Shown one piece after another: positions 34,401-42,690 of a stretch of DNA of 64,000 nt. This DNA comes from Ponticoccus alexandrii (GTDB taxonomy: Bacteria; Pseudomonadota; Alphaproteobacteria; Rhodobacterales; Rhodobacteraceae). The number at the start of each line of letters is the position of its first letter. Position 1 is the stretch's first letter. The stretch is from assembly GCF_016806125.1 (NCBI RefSeq), contig NZ_CP047166.1:3906001-3970000 (forward strand), in the 5' to 3' direction. The notes below the pieces were generated by a model that saw only the letters and a list, made by a program, of their open reading frames with translations, was not told where the DNA came from and did not search any database. The position numbers were made by a program, and so were the translations under genes.

Positions 34401-36889
34401 TGGCGGACCGCGTGGTCTCCATGCAGGCCGTCGAGGTGTCGGAGGGCGAGAACACCCTGCAACTGCCGGTGACGGCGGATTGGGGCGCGGGCGTCTACGT
34501 CACCGCGCAGGTGATCCGGCCCATGGATGTGACCGCGGGCCAGAACCCGGCGCGCGCCCTGGGGTTGACCCATGCCGCCGTCGATCCGGGTGAGCGCGCA
34601 TTGGCGGTGTCGCTGGACGCGCCCGCCGAGGCAGCGCCGCGCGAAACGCTCAGCGCCGCCGTGCAGATCGACGGGCTGGCCGAGGGCGCGACCGCCTATG
34701 CCACGGTGGCCGCCGTGGACCTCGGCATCCTCAACCTGACCGGCTTCGAGACGCCGGATCCGGCGGGCTACTACTTTGGCCAGCGCCGTCTGGGCGTCGA
34801 AATCCGCGACATCTATGGCCGCCTGATCGACGGCAGCAACGGCGCCATGGGCACGATCCGCTCGGGCGGCGACGGCGGCGCGTCCATGTCGCTGCAAAGC
34901 CCGCCCCCGACAGAGGCGCTGGTGGCCTTCTTCTCGGGTCCCGTCACGGTGGGCGCCGATGGCCGGGCCGAGGTTTCCTTCGACATCCCCGACTTCAATG
35001 GCACCGTGCGGCTGATGGCCGTGGCATGGTCGCCCGAGGGCGTAGGCTCTGCCGAGGCGGACGTGATCGTGCGCGACCCGGTGGTGATCTCCGCCTCGAT
35101 GCCGCGCTTCCTTGCGCCGGGCGACGAAAGCCGCCTGCTGGTGGAACTGACCCACACCAGCGGCTCGGCGGGCGAGATGCTGTTCGAACTGACCTCGGAT
35201 GGCGTGGCGCTGGACGCCTCGGCGATCCCCGGCTCGGTGACGCTGGAGGACGGCGGCAAGCTGGCGCTCGAGGTGCCGCTGACCGGCGGAGAGATCGGCG
35301 ACCACGGCATCGCGCTGGCGCTGACCACGCCGGACGGCAAGCGGCTGACCAAGGACCTGACGCTGGGGGTGCGGGCGAACGACCCCGCCACCGGCAGCAC
35401 CCTGCGCCTCAGCCTCGCCGCCGGGCAGACCTTCACGCTCGACGACTCCATCCTCGCCGGGCTGCGCCCCGAAAGCGCCGAGGTGCTGGTTTCCGCCGGG
35501 GCGCTGGCGCGCTTCGACGCGCCGGGGCTGCTCGCCTCGCTGGACCGCTACCCCTATGGCTGTACCGAACAGGTGACGTCGAAGGCGTTGCCGCTGCTGT
35601 ACCTGTCCTCGGTCGCCGAACCGCTGGGGCTGGGCAACCGCGACCGGATCAATCTGCGCATCGAGCAATCCATGTCCCAGATCCTGACCCGGCAAGCGTC
35701 GAACGGGGCCTTCGGCCTCTGGGGCGCCTACTCGGGCGACTTCTGGCTGGACGCCTATGTGACCGACTTCCTCTCGCGCGCCCGGGCGGCGGGCCACGAG
35801 GTGCCCAAGGTCGCGTGGCAGAACGCGCTCGACAACCTGAAGAACCGCATCGCCTACGCGCCCGACTTCGACGAGGGCGGCGAAGACATCGCCTATGCGC
35901 TGATGGTGCTGGCCCGCGAAGGTCAGGCCGCCATGGGCGACCTGCGCTACTACGCCGACGAAAAGGCCGATGCTCTGACGACGCCCTTGGCGCAGGCGCA
36001 GCTTGGCGCGGCACTGGCCAGCTACGGCGACCAGCCGCGCGCCGACCGGCTCTTTGCCAAGGCCGCCGCGCGCATCGCAAGCCGCCCGGAGGCGACAGCG
36101 CAGGAGTGGCGCGCCGATTACGGCAGCGTGCTGCGCGACGCGGCGGGCGTGCTGTCGCTGGCCGTCGAGGCGCGGTCGGACGCGGTGGACCGCGAAGCGC
36201 TGACCGCGCGGATCGCCGCCGCCGACGGCCCGCTGTCCACGCAGGAACAGGCGTGGTCGCTGCTGGCGGCGCATGCCATGGTGCAGGACCCGACCGTCTC
36301 CGGCCTTGCGCTGAACGACGAAGCGCTTTCGGGCCCCTTCGTGCGGCGCCTTCAGGGCGCGACGCTGGAGCCGCAGCGCCTGACCAACACGGCGCAGACG
36401 CCGACCTTCGTCACCGTCACCGCGCTTGGCGTGCCCGAGGGCGCGACAGAGGCGGCAGGCTACGGCTATGGCATCACGCGGGAGTACTACACGCTCGACG
36501 GGCAACCGGCGGATCTGGGCAGCCTGAAAGCCGGAGACCGCATGGTCACCGTGCTGACGGTGAAGCCCGCCGAGGACGTCAAGGCGCGGCTGATCGTGGA
36601 CGACGCCCTGCCCGCCGGGTTCGAGATCGACAACCCCTCGCTTCTGCGGGCGGGCGATATCGGCGCGCTCGACTGGCTGAAGACAGCCGAGGCCGAGCAC
36701 TCCGAATTCCGCACCGACCGCTTCGTCGCCGCGCTCGACCAGCAGGACGCGGAGCCGATGCGGCTGGCCTATGTGGTGCGCGCGGTCTCTCCCGGAAGCT
36801 TCCACCACCCGGCGGCGCTGGTCGAGGACATGTACCGTCCGGAATACCGCGCGACGACGGCCTCTGGATCGGTTATCATCGCGGAATGA
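31457..36889 (+). CDS. bacterial alpha-2-macroglobulin with N-terminal PAN domain
   Basis: An 1810-residue exported protein with signal peptide MRPVALALALGLAGLSAHA and no lipobox. A PAN/Apple-like domain follows (about 30-95; SCQRLCLNDPACMAFTFNSR). MG-type beta domains fill the middle; RSGGDGGASMSLQSPPPTEA near residues 1135-1155 looks like the protease-sensitive bait region. The thioester motif GCTEQ (Cys1369, Gln1372) is intact in DRYPYGCTEQVTSKALP, followed by the helical complement-like domain. Such proteins trap proteases that breach the outer membrane. The classical partner PbpC, which repairs peptidoglycan, is encoded two genes downstream. Confidence 0.93.
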   Translation: MRPVALALALGLAGLSAHAQDLIPERRLVVTRDIDYRGNDLSTLFDTTLDSCQRLCLNDPACMAFTFNSRSNSCFPKSTVTDREAYQGAISARVVDVDAALIAQGATRAGDLDFLRASDLENARKEAGAVAERHAGGQYSETALTDAATQAHEAGNLRDAVHWTGAALAQTDSAGLWLQYAEWSVEYADTVSGADQRRYRGRALSATVNAYLRADSDAQRSTALYQMALALEADRRGRQMIPTLRLAESIATRFDTSELLDEAIQKYGFRITEHTVEADTADPRICAEFNEVLSRAGQDYAPYVRLPDPRMAVTHDDQRICVTGVEHGQRYTITFRSGLPSESGEELARDVEITAYVRDRSPSVVFPGRAYVLPRTEDAGLPLQTVNLDAVDLVLRRVSDRNLIRALQDNYFGQPLNEYEERYFASDIAEEVWTGTGAVQNTLNTDMLTRLPMGEALKGQPAGIYALTASVSDAGDDNNARATQWFILSDIGLTTMQGSDGLTVFARHLGTAEPLAGLEVSLLAQANRVLETVQTDAEGIARFDAGLLRGIAGTAPALVMAQDGEADLAFLSLTDPAFDLSDRGVAGRAPAGPLDAFLATDRGAYRVGEEIHVTALLRDAQAEAVADVPLTAILMRPDGVEYSRHLSNGAGAGGHVFTLPLGGDVPRGTWRLDLFADVDAAALASDTLLVEDFVPERIDFELLLPETPINPLAPPPLGVEARYLFGAPGADLAIEGEVRLSTSNTLDAFPGYHFGRHDDDRAVRSGTFPADLVTDEAGKADLRLPLQEIDALGRPLSARVTLRLSEASGRPVERSVTRAVAPETAMIGIRPAFDGTLSEGATARFDVIALGPDLSPVEMPVTWTVNRVNTRYQWYQQYGSWNWEPATTRETVARGEGTLGADPLTIEAATDWGEYEVVVERADGAYLAASMSFSSGWYAAASERDTPDMLEMSLDAEAYAPGETATLRMVPRYAGKALVTVLADRVVSMQAVEVSEGENTLQLPVTADWGAGVYVTAQVIRPMDVTAGQNPARALGLTHAAVDPGERALAVSLDAPAEAAPRETLSAAVQIDGLAEGATAYATVAAVDLGILNLTGFETPDPAGYYFGQRRLGVEIRDIYGRLIDGSNGAMGTIRSGGDGGASMSLQSPPPTEALVAFFSGPVTVGADGRAEVSFDIPDFNGTVRLMAVAWSPEGVGSAEADVIVRDPVVISASMPRFLAPGDESRLLVELTHTSGSAGEMLFELTSDGVALDASAIPGSVTLEDGGKLALEVPLTGGEIGDHGIALALTTPDGKRLTKDLTLGVRANDPATGSTLRLSLAAGQTFTLDDSILAGLRPESAEVLVSAGALARFDAPGLLASLDRYPYGCTEQVTSKALPLLYLSSVAEPLGLGNRDRINLRIEQSMSQILTRQASNGAFGLWGAYSGDFWLDAYVTDFLSRARAAGHEVPKVAWQNALDNLKNRIAYAPDFDEGGEDIAYALMVLAREGQAAMGDLRYYADEKADALTTPLAQAQLGAALASYGDQPRADRLFAKAAARIASRPEATAQEWRADYGSVLRDAAGVLSLAVEARSDAVDREALTARIAAADGPLSTQEQAWSLLAAHAMVQDPTVSGLALNDEALSGPFVRRLQGATLEPQRLTNTAQTPTFVTVTALGVPEGATEAAGYGYGITREYYTLDGQPADLGSLKAGDRMVTVLTVKPAEDVKARLIVDDALPAGFEIDNPSLLRAGDIGALDWLKTAEAEHSEFRTDRFVAALDQQDAEPMRLAYVVRAVSPGSFHHPAALVEDMYRPEYRATTASGSVIIAE

Positions 36890-37446
36890 CAGGAGAAACC
36901 ATTGCAACCATGCATTGGCGCGCGCTCGATCGGGACGGGGAGGACAAGTGCCGCCTCGCCCGGGCGGGCGGCGGCTTCATGCTGGTGGGCCACGCCCGTT
37001 TCCGCGACGGGCAAGGCTGGGCGGCGCTCGATTATGTCGTGCGTCTGGACGAGGACTGGCACGCGCTGGGGGCCGATGTGAGCGGTGACTACGGCGGCGA
37101 GGCCGTGGCCTGGCGCCTTGCGCGGGAGGGCGACGTCTGGACGCTGAACGACGCGACCCTTCCGGGGCTGGAGGGTGCGACGGACGTCGACCTCAGCTTT
37201 ACCCCCGCGACGAACACCATGCCCCTGCGGCGCCTGCCCGAGGTCGGGCGGCTGGACTGCACCGCCGCGTGGCTGCGGCTGCCGGGGCCGAAGGTATCGG
37301 CCCTGACGCAGAGCTACACGCGAGAGCGCGGCGGGCTCGTGCGCTACACCGCCGAGGAAACCGAGTACGAGACCCATCTGGCGGTCGATGCCAATGGCTT
37401 CGTCACGCTTTACCCCGGTCTCTGGGAACGGGCGGACCATGGCTGA
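36886..37446 (+). CDS. putative glycolipid-binding domain protein
   Basis: A 186-residue protein without a signal peptide that resembles the putative glycolipid-binding family: an antiparallel-beta pattern with WRALDRDGEDKCRLARAGGG, RFRDGQGWAALDYVVRLDED and the C-terminal LTQSYTRERGGLVRYTAEET. Its ATG overlaps the A2M stop (ATGA), and its 3' end overlaps pbpC. A second ATG at 36910, better placed after AGGAG, would shorten it by eight residues. Its position between the A2M and pbpC genes suggests an envelope-related role, but the predicted cytosolic location is hard to reconcile with that. Confidence 0.75.
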   Translation: MTGETIATMHWRALDRDGEDKCRLARAGGGFMLVGHARFRDGQGWAALDYVVRLDEDWHALGADVSGDYGGEAVAWRLAREGDVWTLNDATLPGLEGATDVDLSFTPATNTMPLRRLPEVGRLDCTAAWLRLPGPKVSALTQSYTRERGGLVRYTAEETEYETHLAVDANGFVTLYPGLWERADHG

Positions 37447-39577
37447 GAGGGGCAAACCGGCCGGTTCGGATGCCTGTTCCGGCCGGTTCGCCCTGTGGCG
37501 GGGCCGCAAATTTCCAAAATTTCCGGGCCGTTTTCCGCGTCGGAAAACGGCGCCCGCCCGCCGCCTCGCGCTTCTGGCACTGGCGCTCTGGTCGGTCGGC
37601 GCGGCGCACGACGGCTTCGACCGCTTCATCGACGCGACGGAAATCCCCTCGCTGATCCGCGCCACCTCGCCCGAGGTCCGCGACCGCAATGGCACGCTGC
37701 TGCGCGCCTATACCATCGACAACGGGCGCTGGCGCATGGCCCTGTCCCCGGATCAGGTCGACCCGCTGTTCTACCGGATGCTGGTGGCCTACGAGGACCG
37801 CCGCTTTTACGACCACGCGGGCGTCGACCCGGTGGCCACCCTGCGCGCGCTGGCGCAGGCGGTGCGGCACGGGCGCATCGTCTCGGGCTCGTCCACACTG
37901 ACCATGCAGGTCGCGCGCCTGCTGGAGGACGGCACCACCGGCCAGTGGCAGGGCAAGCTGCGGCAGATGCGCCTTGCGCTGGCGCTGGAGCGGCGGTTGT
38001 CCAAGGACGAGATCCTCGCGCTGTACCTTGGCCTTGCGCCCTATGGCGGCAATGTCGAGGGGCTGCGTGCCGCCGCGCTGATCTGGCTGGGGAAGGAACC
38101 CACCCGCCTGACCCCCGCTGAGGCCGCGCTGCTGGTCGCCCTGCCGCAGGCCCCCGAAAGCCGCCGCCCCGACCGCCACCCCGAGGCCGCGCGCCTTGCC
38201 CGCAACCGGGTTCTGGTCCGCATGGCCGAGGCGGGCGTGATCCCCATGAGCGCCGCGCGGTCGGATGCGCTCGACCCCGCGCCGCTGGGCCGCCAGCCGA
38301 TGCCGCAACTGGCGCCGCATATGGCCGACCGGGCGCTGGCCATCGGACCCGGGCGGCACGACCTGACGCTGGACGCGCGCCTGCAACGCAGCCTCGAAGA
38401 CCTCGTGCGCCGACACCGGCGGGGACTGGACCCGCGCCTGTCGCTGGCCATCGTGGTGGCCGCTCATCAGAGCGGAGAGATCCTCGCCGCCATCGGCTCG
38501 CCCGATTACACCGACACGCGCGGGCAGGGCTTCGTCGACATGACGCAGGCGCTGCGGTCCCCGGGTTCGACGCTGAAGCCGCTGGTCTACGGGCTGGCCT
38601 TCGACCGCGGGCTGGCGCATCCCGAAACGCTGATCCTCGACACGCCGGTCCAATACGGTCGCTACGCGCCGCAGAACTTCGACGGGCTCTATCGTGGAGA
38701 GCTGCCGGTGCGGCAGGCGCTGCAGCTTTCGCTGAACATCCCCGTGGTGCGGCTGACCGAGGCGCTGGGCCCGGCGCATCTGATGGCGGCGCTGGACGGC
38801 GCCGGGGTTGAGGCGGTGGTGCAGGGCGGCGCACCGGGGCTGGCGCTGGCGCTGGGGGGCGTGGGCGTCTCGCTGGAGGAGATGGTGCAACTGTATGCGG
38901 CGCTGGCACGCGGCGGCGATCCGGTGGCGCTGCGCTGGCATTCCGGCACGCAACCCGCGCGCGGGACCCGGCGCATCCTGAGCCCCGCCTCGGCATGGCA
39001 GGTCGGCAATATCCTCGCCGGACTGGTGCCGCCGCCCTCTGCCGGGCCGCCGGGGCGTGTGGCCTACAAGACCGGCACCTCTTACGGGCACCGCGACGCA
39101 TGGGCGCTTGGCTGGGACGGGCGGCACGTGGCGGGCGTCTGGATCGGGCGGCCCGATGGCACGCCCGTGCCCGGCGCCTTTGGCGGCGCCCTCGCCGCGC
39201 CGCTGCTCTTCGAGGCGCTTGGCCGCGCCGCACCGCGCCTGACGCCCCTGCCCCCGCCGCCGCCCGAAACGCTGATCACCAGCCGCGCGCGTCTGCCCGA
39301 GGGCCTGCAACGCTTCGGCCCGCGCGAGCCGGTGCCTGCGTTGCAGGTGACCTTTCCGCCCGAGGGTGCACGGCTGGAGGTGTCTGGCGGCGCGGGCATC
39401 CCGGTGAAGCTGCGCGGCGGGCGCCCGCCCTACACGCTGCTGAAGGACGGCGCGGTGGTGGCGACGGGACTGCGGCGGGCCGAGTTCACGGCGCCGCTGT
39501 CGGGCATCGGGTTCACCACGCTGTCGGTGATCGACGCCGAGGGGCATTCGGGACGGGTCTCGGTCGAGCTGCGCTGA
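37439..39577 (+). CDS. pbpC: penicillin-binding protein 1C
   Basis: A 712-residue bifunctional peptidoglycan synthase. A basic cytosolic N-terminus and one membrane anchor (LALLALALWSVGAA, about 42-56) precede the glycosyltransferase domain (VAYEDRRFYDHAGVDP and SGSSTLTMQVARLLE). The transpeptidase domain has the serine motif SPGSTLKP, SLNIP and KTGTSYG. A C-terminal BiPBP_C domain begins near QVTFPPEGARLEVSG. E. coli PbpC has weak transpeptidase activity and works with the periplasmic A2M. The start overlaps the glycolipid-binding gene by 8 nt. Confidence 0.94.
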   Translation: MAERGKPAGSDACSGRFALWRGRKFPKFPGRFPRRKTAPARRLALLALALWSVGAAHDGFDRFIDATEIPSLIRATSPEVRDRNGTLLRAYTIDNGRWRMALSPDQVDPLFYRMLVAYEDRRFYDHAGVDPVATLRALAQAVRHGRIVSGSSTLTMQVARLLEDGTTGQWQGKLRQMRLALALERRLSKDEILALYLGLAPYGGNVEGLRAAALIWLGKEPTRLTPAEAALLVALPQAPESRRPDRHPEAARLARNRVLVRMAEAGVIPMSAARSDALDPAPLGRQPMPQLAPHMADRALAIGPGRHDLTLDARLQRSLEDLVRRHRRGLDPRLSLAIVVAAHQSGEILAAIGSPDYTDTRGQGFVDMTQALRSPGSTLKPLVYGLAFDRGLAHPETLILDTPVQYGRYAPQNFDGLYRGELPVRQALQLSLNIPVVRLTEALGPAHLMAALDGAGVEAVVQGGAPGLALALGGVGVSLEEMVQLYAALARGGDPVALRWHSGTQPARGTRRILSPASAWQVGNILAGLVPPPSAGPPGRVAYKTGTSYGHRDAWALGWDGRHVAGVWIGRPDGTPVPGAFGGALAAPLLFEALGRAAPRLTPLPPPPPETLITSRARLPEGLQRFGPREPVPALQVTFPPEGARLEVSGGAGIPVKLRGGRPPYTLLKDGAVVATGLRRAEFTAPLSGIGFTTLSVIDAEGHSGRVSVELR

Positions 39578-39583
39578 GGCGTG

Positions 39584-39647
39584 GGAGGGGGCTCTGCCCC
39601 CGCGCCTGCGGCGCCCCCCGAGGTATTTGGAAGACCAAAGAAGAGGG
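39584..39647 (+). repeat. intergenic stem-loop repeat, family A
   Basis: GGGAGGGGGCTCTGCCCCC, then GCGCCTGCGGCGC, then the tail CCCCCCGAGGTATTTGGAAG and ACCAAAGAAGAGGGG. It starts 6 nt after the pbpC stop in the same orientation. A second copy follows at 39735. Confidence 0.75.
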
Positions 39648-39734
39648 GCGGCGGCGTTCCCATGCTCCGGCCCGCCTTGGGCGCGCGCCTGCGCCGGTGC
39701 CCAGGACCGTTTGCACTTTTTTTGGGGGGGGCGG

Positions 39735-39800
39735 AAGGGGGCGCTGCCCCCTCGGCCCTTACGGGCCTTACCCCGGGATACTTACGGACAGAAGAAACGG
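39735..39800 (+). repeat. intergenic stem-loop repeat, family A (second tandem copy)
   Basis: GGGGGCGCTGCCCCC, then GGCCCTTACGGGCC as a perfect second hairpin, then CCCCGGGATACTTACGGACA and GAAGAAACGGGG. It lies 88 nt after the previous copy in the same orientation, and 36 nt before the 3' end of the convergent thiolase gene. Confidence 0.75.
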
Positions 39801-39835
39801 GGCCGGCGGTTTGACTGGCCCCCAGAGGGAGTGGT

Positions 39836-41014
39836 TCAGAGGCGCTCTATGGCCAGCGCGATGCCTTGCCCGCCGCCGATGCACATGGTGATCAGCGCCT
39901 TCGAGCCACCGATACGGTCGAGTTCGTACATCGCCTTGACGGTGATGATCGCGCCGGTGGCACCGACCGGGTGGCCCAGAGCGATGGCGCCGCCGTTGGG
40001 GTTCACCTTGGCGGGGTCGAGGTTCAGGCCCTTGTTCACCGCGAGGGCCTGCGCCGCGAAGGCCTCGTTCGATTCGATCACGTCGAAGTCGGAGATCGAC
40101 AAGCCGGTGCGGGCGAGCAGGTTTTCCACCGCCGGTACCGGGCCGATGCCCATGACCTCTGGGCGGACGCCCGCATGGGCGTAGCCCAGCACGCGGAATT
40201 TCGGCGTCAGGCCCGCCTTTTCCGCCGCGCCGGCCCGGGCCAGCACGATGGCCCCCGCGCCGTCGTTGATGCCCGAGGCATTGCCCGCCGTCACCGTGCC
40301 GTCCTTCTTGAAAACCGTGCGCAGGCCGCCCAGCGCCTCTGCGGTGGTCGCCTTGGCATGTTCGTCGGTGTCGAAGGCCACCGTCTCGCGCTTCACCTTC
40401 ACCTCGACCGGGACGATCTGGTCCTTGAAGCGGCCCTCGGCGATGGCCTTGGCCGCGCGCTCCTGGCTTTCCAGCGCGAAGGCGTCCTGCTGATCGCGTG
40501 TGACGTCAAGCTCTGCGGCGACGTTCTCTGCCGTCACGCCCATGTGGCCGGTGCCGAAGGGACAGTTGAGTGCGCCCAGCATCATGTCGAGGGACCGCAC
40601 GTCGCCCATCTTGGCGCCCCAACGGGCGTCGGGCAGGATGAAGGGGCTGCGGGACATGTTTTCGGCCCCACCGGCGAGCGCGAAGTCCGCGTCGCCCAGC
40701 ATCAGCCCCTGCACCGCCGAGACGATGGCCTGCGCACCCGACCCGCAGAGCCGGTTCACGTTCATCGCGGGCGTTTCCTGCGGGATGCCCGCCTGCATCG
40801 CGGCCACGCGGCTGAGGTACATGTCGCGCGGTTCCGTGTTGATGACATGGCCGAAGACGACGTTGCCGATCTGGCCGGGATCGACGCCAGCCCGCTCCAT
40901 CGCCGCCTTCGCCGCCACGGTGGCCAGATCGATGGGGGGCGTGCCTGCTAGGCTGCCTCCGAAAGTGCCGATGGCGGTGCGTGCGCCGCCGAGAATCACG
41001 ATATCGTCGCTCAT
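39836..41014 (-). CDS. acetyl-CoA acetyltransferase / beta-ketothiolase
   Basis: A 392-residue thiolase condensing two acetyl-CoA to acetoacetyl-CoA or the reverse. The active-site cysteine is in NRLCGSGAQAIVSAVQGLML, the second cysteine in ITMCIGGGQGIALAIE, and the histidine in NPNGGAIALGHPVGATGA. The form VFGHVINTEPRDMYLSR is typical of the BktB-like branch, which also accepts longer acyl-CoAs. No acetoacetyl-CoA reductase or PHA synthase lies nearby. GGAGG precedes the ATG. Confidence 0.92.
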   Translation of the reverse strand: MSDDIVILGGARTAIGTFGGSLAGTPPIDLATVAAKAAMERAGVDPGQIGNVVFGHVINTEPRDMYLSRVAAMQAGIPQETPAMNVNRLCGSGAQAIVSAVQGLMLGDADFALAGGAENMSRSPFILPDARWGAKMGDVRSLDMMLGALNCPFGTGHMGVTAENVAAELDVTRDQQDAFALESQERAAKAIAEGRFKDQIVPVEVKVKRETVAFDTDEHAKATTAEALGGLRTVFKKDGTVTAGNASGINDGAGAIVLARAGAAEKAGLTPKFRVLGYAHAGVRPEVMGIGPVPAVENLLARTGLSISDFDVIESNEAFAAQALAVNKGLNLDPAKVNPNGGAIALGHPVGATGAIITVKAMYELDRIGGSKALITMCIGGGQGIALAIERL

Positions 41015-41149
41015 GGGTGTCCTCCAGCTCTGGGTTGCGGACAGGATGACGCCGCGCGGCCGGGATGAAAACCGAAAACGCTGCGGCACGGATGGCCGGG
41101 CGGGCGGCGCGGCTTGACTTCGCCGCGACCCGGGCCGAGCGTGGCGCCC

Positions 41150-42103
41150 ATGATCCTTCCCTCCGTCATCGCGGCCATTGGCCAGACGCCGCTTGTGGAC
41201 CTGTCGCGGGCCTGCGCCGCGCTGCGGGTCGAGGGGCGCATCCTTGCAAAGCTCGATTACCTGCTGCCGGGGTTTTCCAAGAAGGACCGCGCAGCCCGTG
41301 CCATCGTCGAGGCGGCGCGGGCCAGCGGCGTCCTGATGCCCGGGCAGACGGTGGTGGAACTGACCTCGGGCAACATGGGCACCGGGCTGGCCATTGTCTG
41401 CGGCGTGCTGGGGCATCCCTTCGTGGCGGTCATGAGCGAGGGCAACTCGATCGAGCGGGCGCGGATGATGCGGGCGCTGGGGGCCGAGGTGGTTTTGGTG
41501 CCGCAGGCGCCGGGGAGCATCGCGGGCGAGGTCTCGGGCGCGGATCTGGCGCTGGTGGAAGAGGCAGCGCAGCGGCTGACGGCGGAGCGCGGCGCCTTTC
41601 GCGCCGACCAGTTCGGGCACCCGGGCAACCCCGCGGCGCACGAGACCGGCACCGGGCCGGAGATCTGGGCGCAATCGGGCGGCTCCGTCACGGCCTTCTG
41701 CGACTTCGTCGGCTCGGGCGGGACGCTGGCGGGCACGGCGCGGGCGCTGGCCCCGAAGGGGGTCCGCTGCTACGCGGTGGAGCCCGAGGGCACAGAGGCC
41801 CTGTCGGGCGGAAACACCGGCACGCCGGGACATCCGATACTGGGGGGCGGATACGGCATGGCCGCGCTCACCCATCTGCACGGCGCGCCCCTGAGCGGCA
41901 CCCGCATCGTCAGCGGCGTGGGGGCGCGCGACCATGCACGGCTGCTTGCACGAACCGAAGGGATCTTCGGCGGCTATTCCTCCGGCGCCAACCTTGCGGC
42001 TGCGGCAGAGCTTCTGCGCGGGCCGGAAAAGGGCGGCACCGTGGCCATCGTCATCTGCGACAGCGGGCTGAAGTACCTCTCCGCCGACCTCTGGCGCGAC
42101 TGA
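41150..42103 (+). CDS. cysteine synthase family PLP-dependent enzyme
   Basis: A 317-residue fold-type II PLP enzyme. The PLP lysine is in the N-terminal block FSKKDRAARAIVEAA, the phosphate/substrate loop is ELTSGNMGTG (usual form TSGNTG), and the PLP phosphate loop is FVGSGGTLAGTARAL. The C-terminal serine block is VIVICDSGLKYLSADLW. The Met in SGNMG and divergent flanks suggest it is not the main O-acetylserine sulfhydrylase. ATG 41150 is chosen; a TTG at 41114 is in frame but has no ribosome site. Confidence 0.85.
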   Translation: MILPSVIAAIGQTPLVDLSRACAALRVEGRILAKLDYLLPGFSKKDRAARAIVEAARASGVLMPGQTVVELTSGNMGTGLAIVCGVLGHPFVAVMSEGNSIERARMMRALGAEVVLVPQAPGSIAGEVSGADLALVEEAAQRLTAERGAFRADQFGHPGNPAAHETGTGPEIWAQSGGSVTAFCDFVGSGGTLAGTARALAPKGVRCYAVEPEGTEALSGGNTGTPGHPILGGGYGMAALTHLHGAPLSGTRIVSGVGARDHARLLARTEGIFGGYSSGANLAAAAELLRGPEKGGTVAIVICDSGLKYLSADLWRD

Positions 42104-42690
42104 CCGGCATCACCCCCCGCGCCGACAGGGGGAAGCCAGAGCAGCCCGTTGGCAAAAGTGCGTCTCAATCCGGCTCTGTCCCGTGAAAAAGTGCACAGGT
42201 CAGTGACAGACCGCGCACCGGCCCTGCAGGCAAGGTCCGTGGATTATCCGCCCTGCCATGGCCTGTTTGCGCCGGGATGTCCCGGCTGCCGATTCCAGAT
42301 CGGACCGGTCGCCGGGTTTCCTTCGCCCCGACGCAGTCAGGTCAGGACCCCGGTCAGGACCATCAGGGTCAGACCGGCGATTGCGAGGATCATCGCAAGG
42401 CTCACAATGTTCATCGCCGTCGGCATGATCGCCCCCCCGGATCGTGTCGGCCAACGCCCCTCGACGGGAAAGGTTCACCGCCGGGGCGCTTGCGAGACTC
42501 GGGCAAAGCCTGTATTTGCGGCTTCATGACCCATGTCTTCGACCTCGGGGATCGCGCCCGTCTGCGCGAACGTTTTTTCGGTGCCGAGCACTCTGTGCTG
42601 GCGCGCCTAGACGGCTGACATGCCTTTCGGGCCGCCCCCCGGCGCCCACCCCAAGCCATTGCCCAATAGCCAAACCACGGGAGAGGACCC
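42104..42690. other. 587-nt gap upstream of leuC
   Basis: No conventional gene is visible. A 29-codon minus-strand ORF (42337-42426) encodes one predicted membrane helix. A plus-strand frame ending at 42618 includes a 30-codon ATG ORF without a ribosome site. The leuC ribosome site GGGAGAGG lies at its right end. No leucine-leader peptide or T-box is recognisable. Confidence 0.5.
42337..42426 (-). CDS. candidate 29-residue single-helix membrane peptide
   Basis: An ATG ORF reading MPTAMNIVSLAMILAIAGL followed by TLMVLTGVLT and a stop. Nearly the whole product is one hydrophobic helix, unlike random high-GC frames here, which are rich in Arg and Pro. GGGGGGCGATC precedes the ATG as a possible ribosome site. 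It is too short to assign and rests on composition only. Confidence 0.35.
   Translation of the reverse strand: MPTAMNIVSLAMILAIAGLTLMVLTGVLT

Noticed and set aside
33194-36907. 1237-residue minus-strand frame opposite the A2M gene
   Set aside because: The A2M frame has signal peptide, thioester and domain structure; the opposite frame is His/Arg/Gln-rich and is a high-GC shadow.
42526-42618. 30-codon ORF (MTHVFDLGDRARLRE...) before leuC
   Set aside because: There is no ribosome site, no hydrophobic or conserved pattern, and it fits a chance frame.
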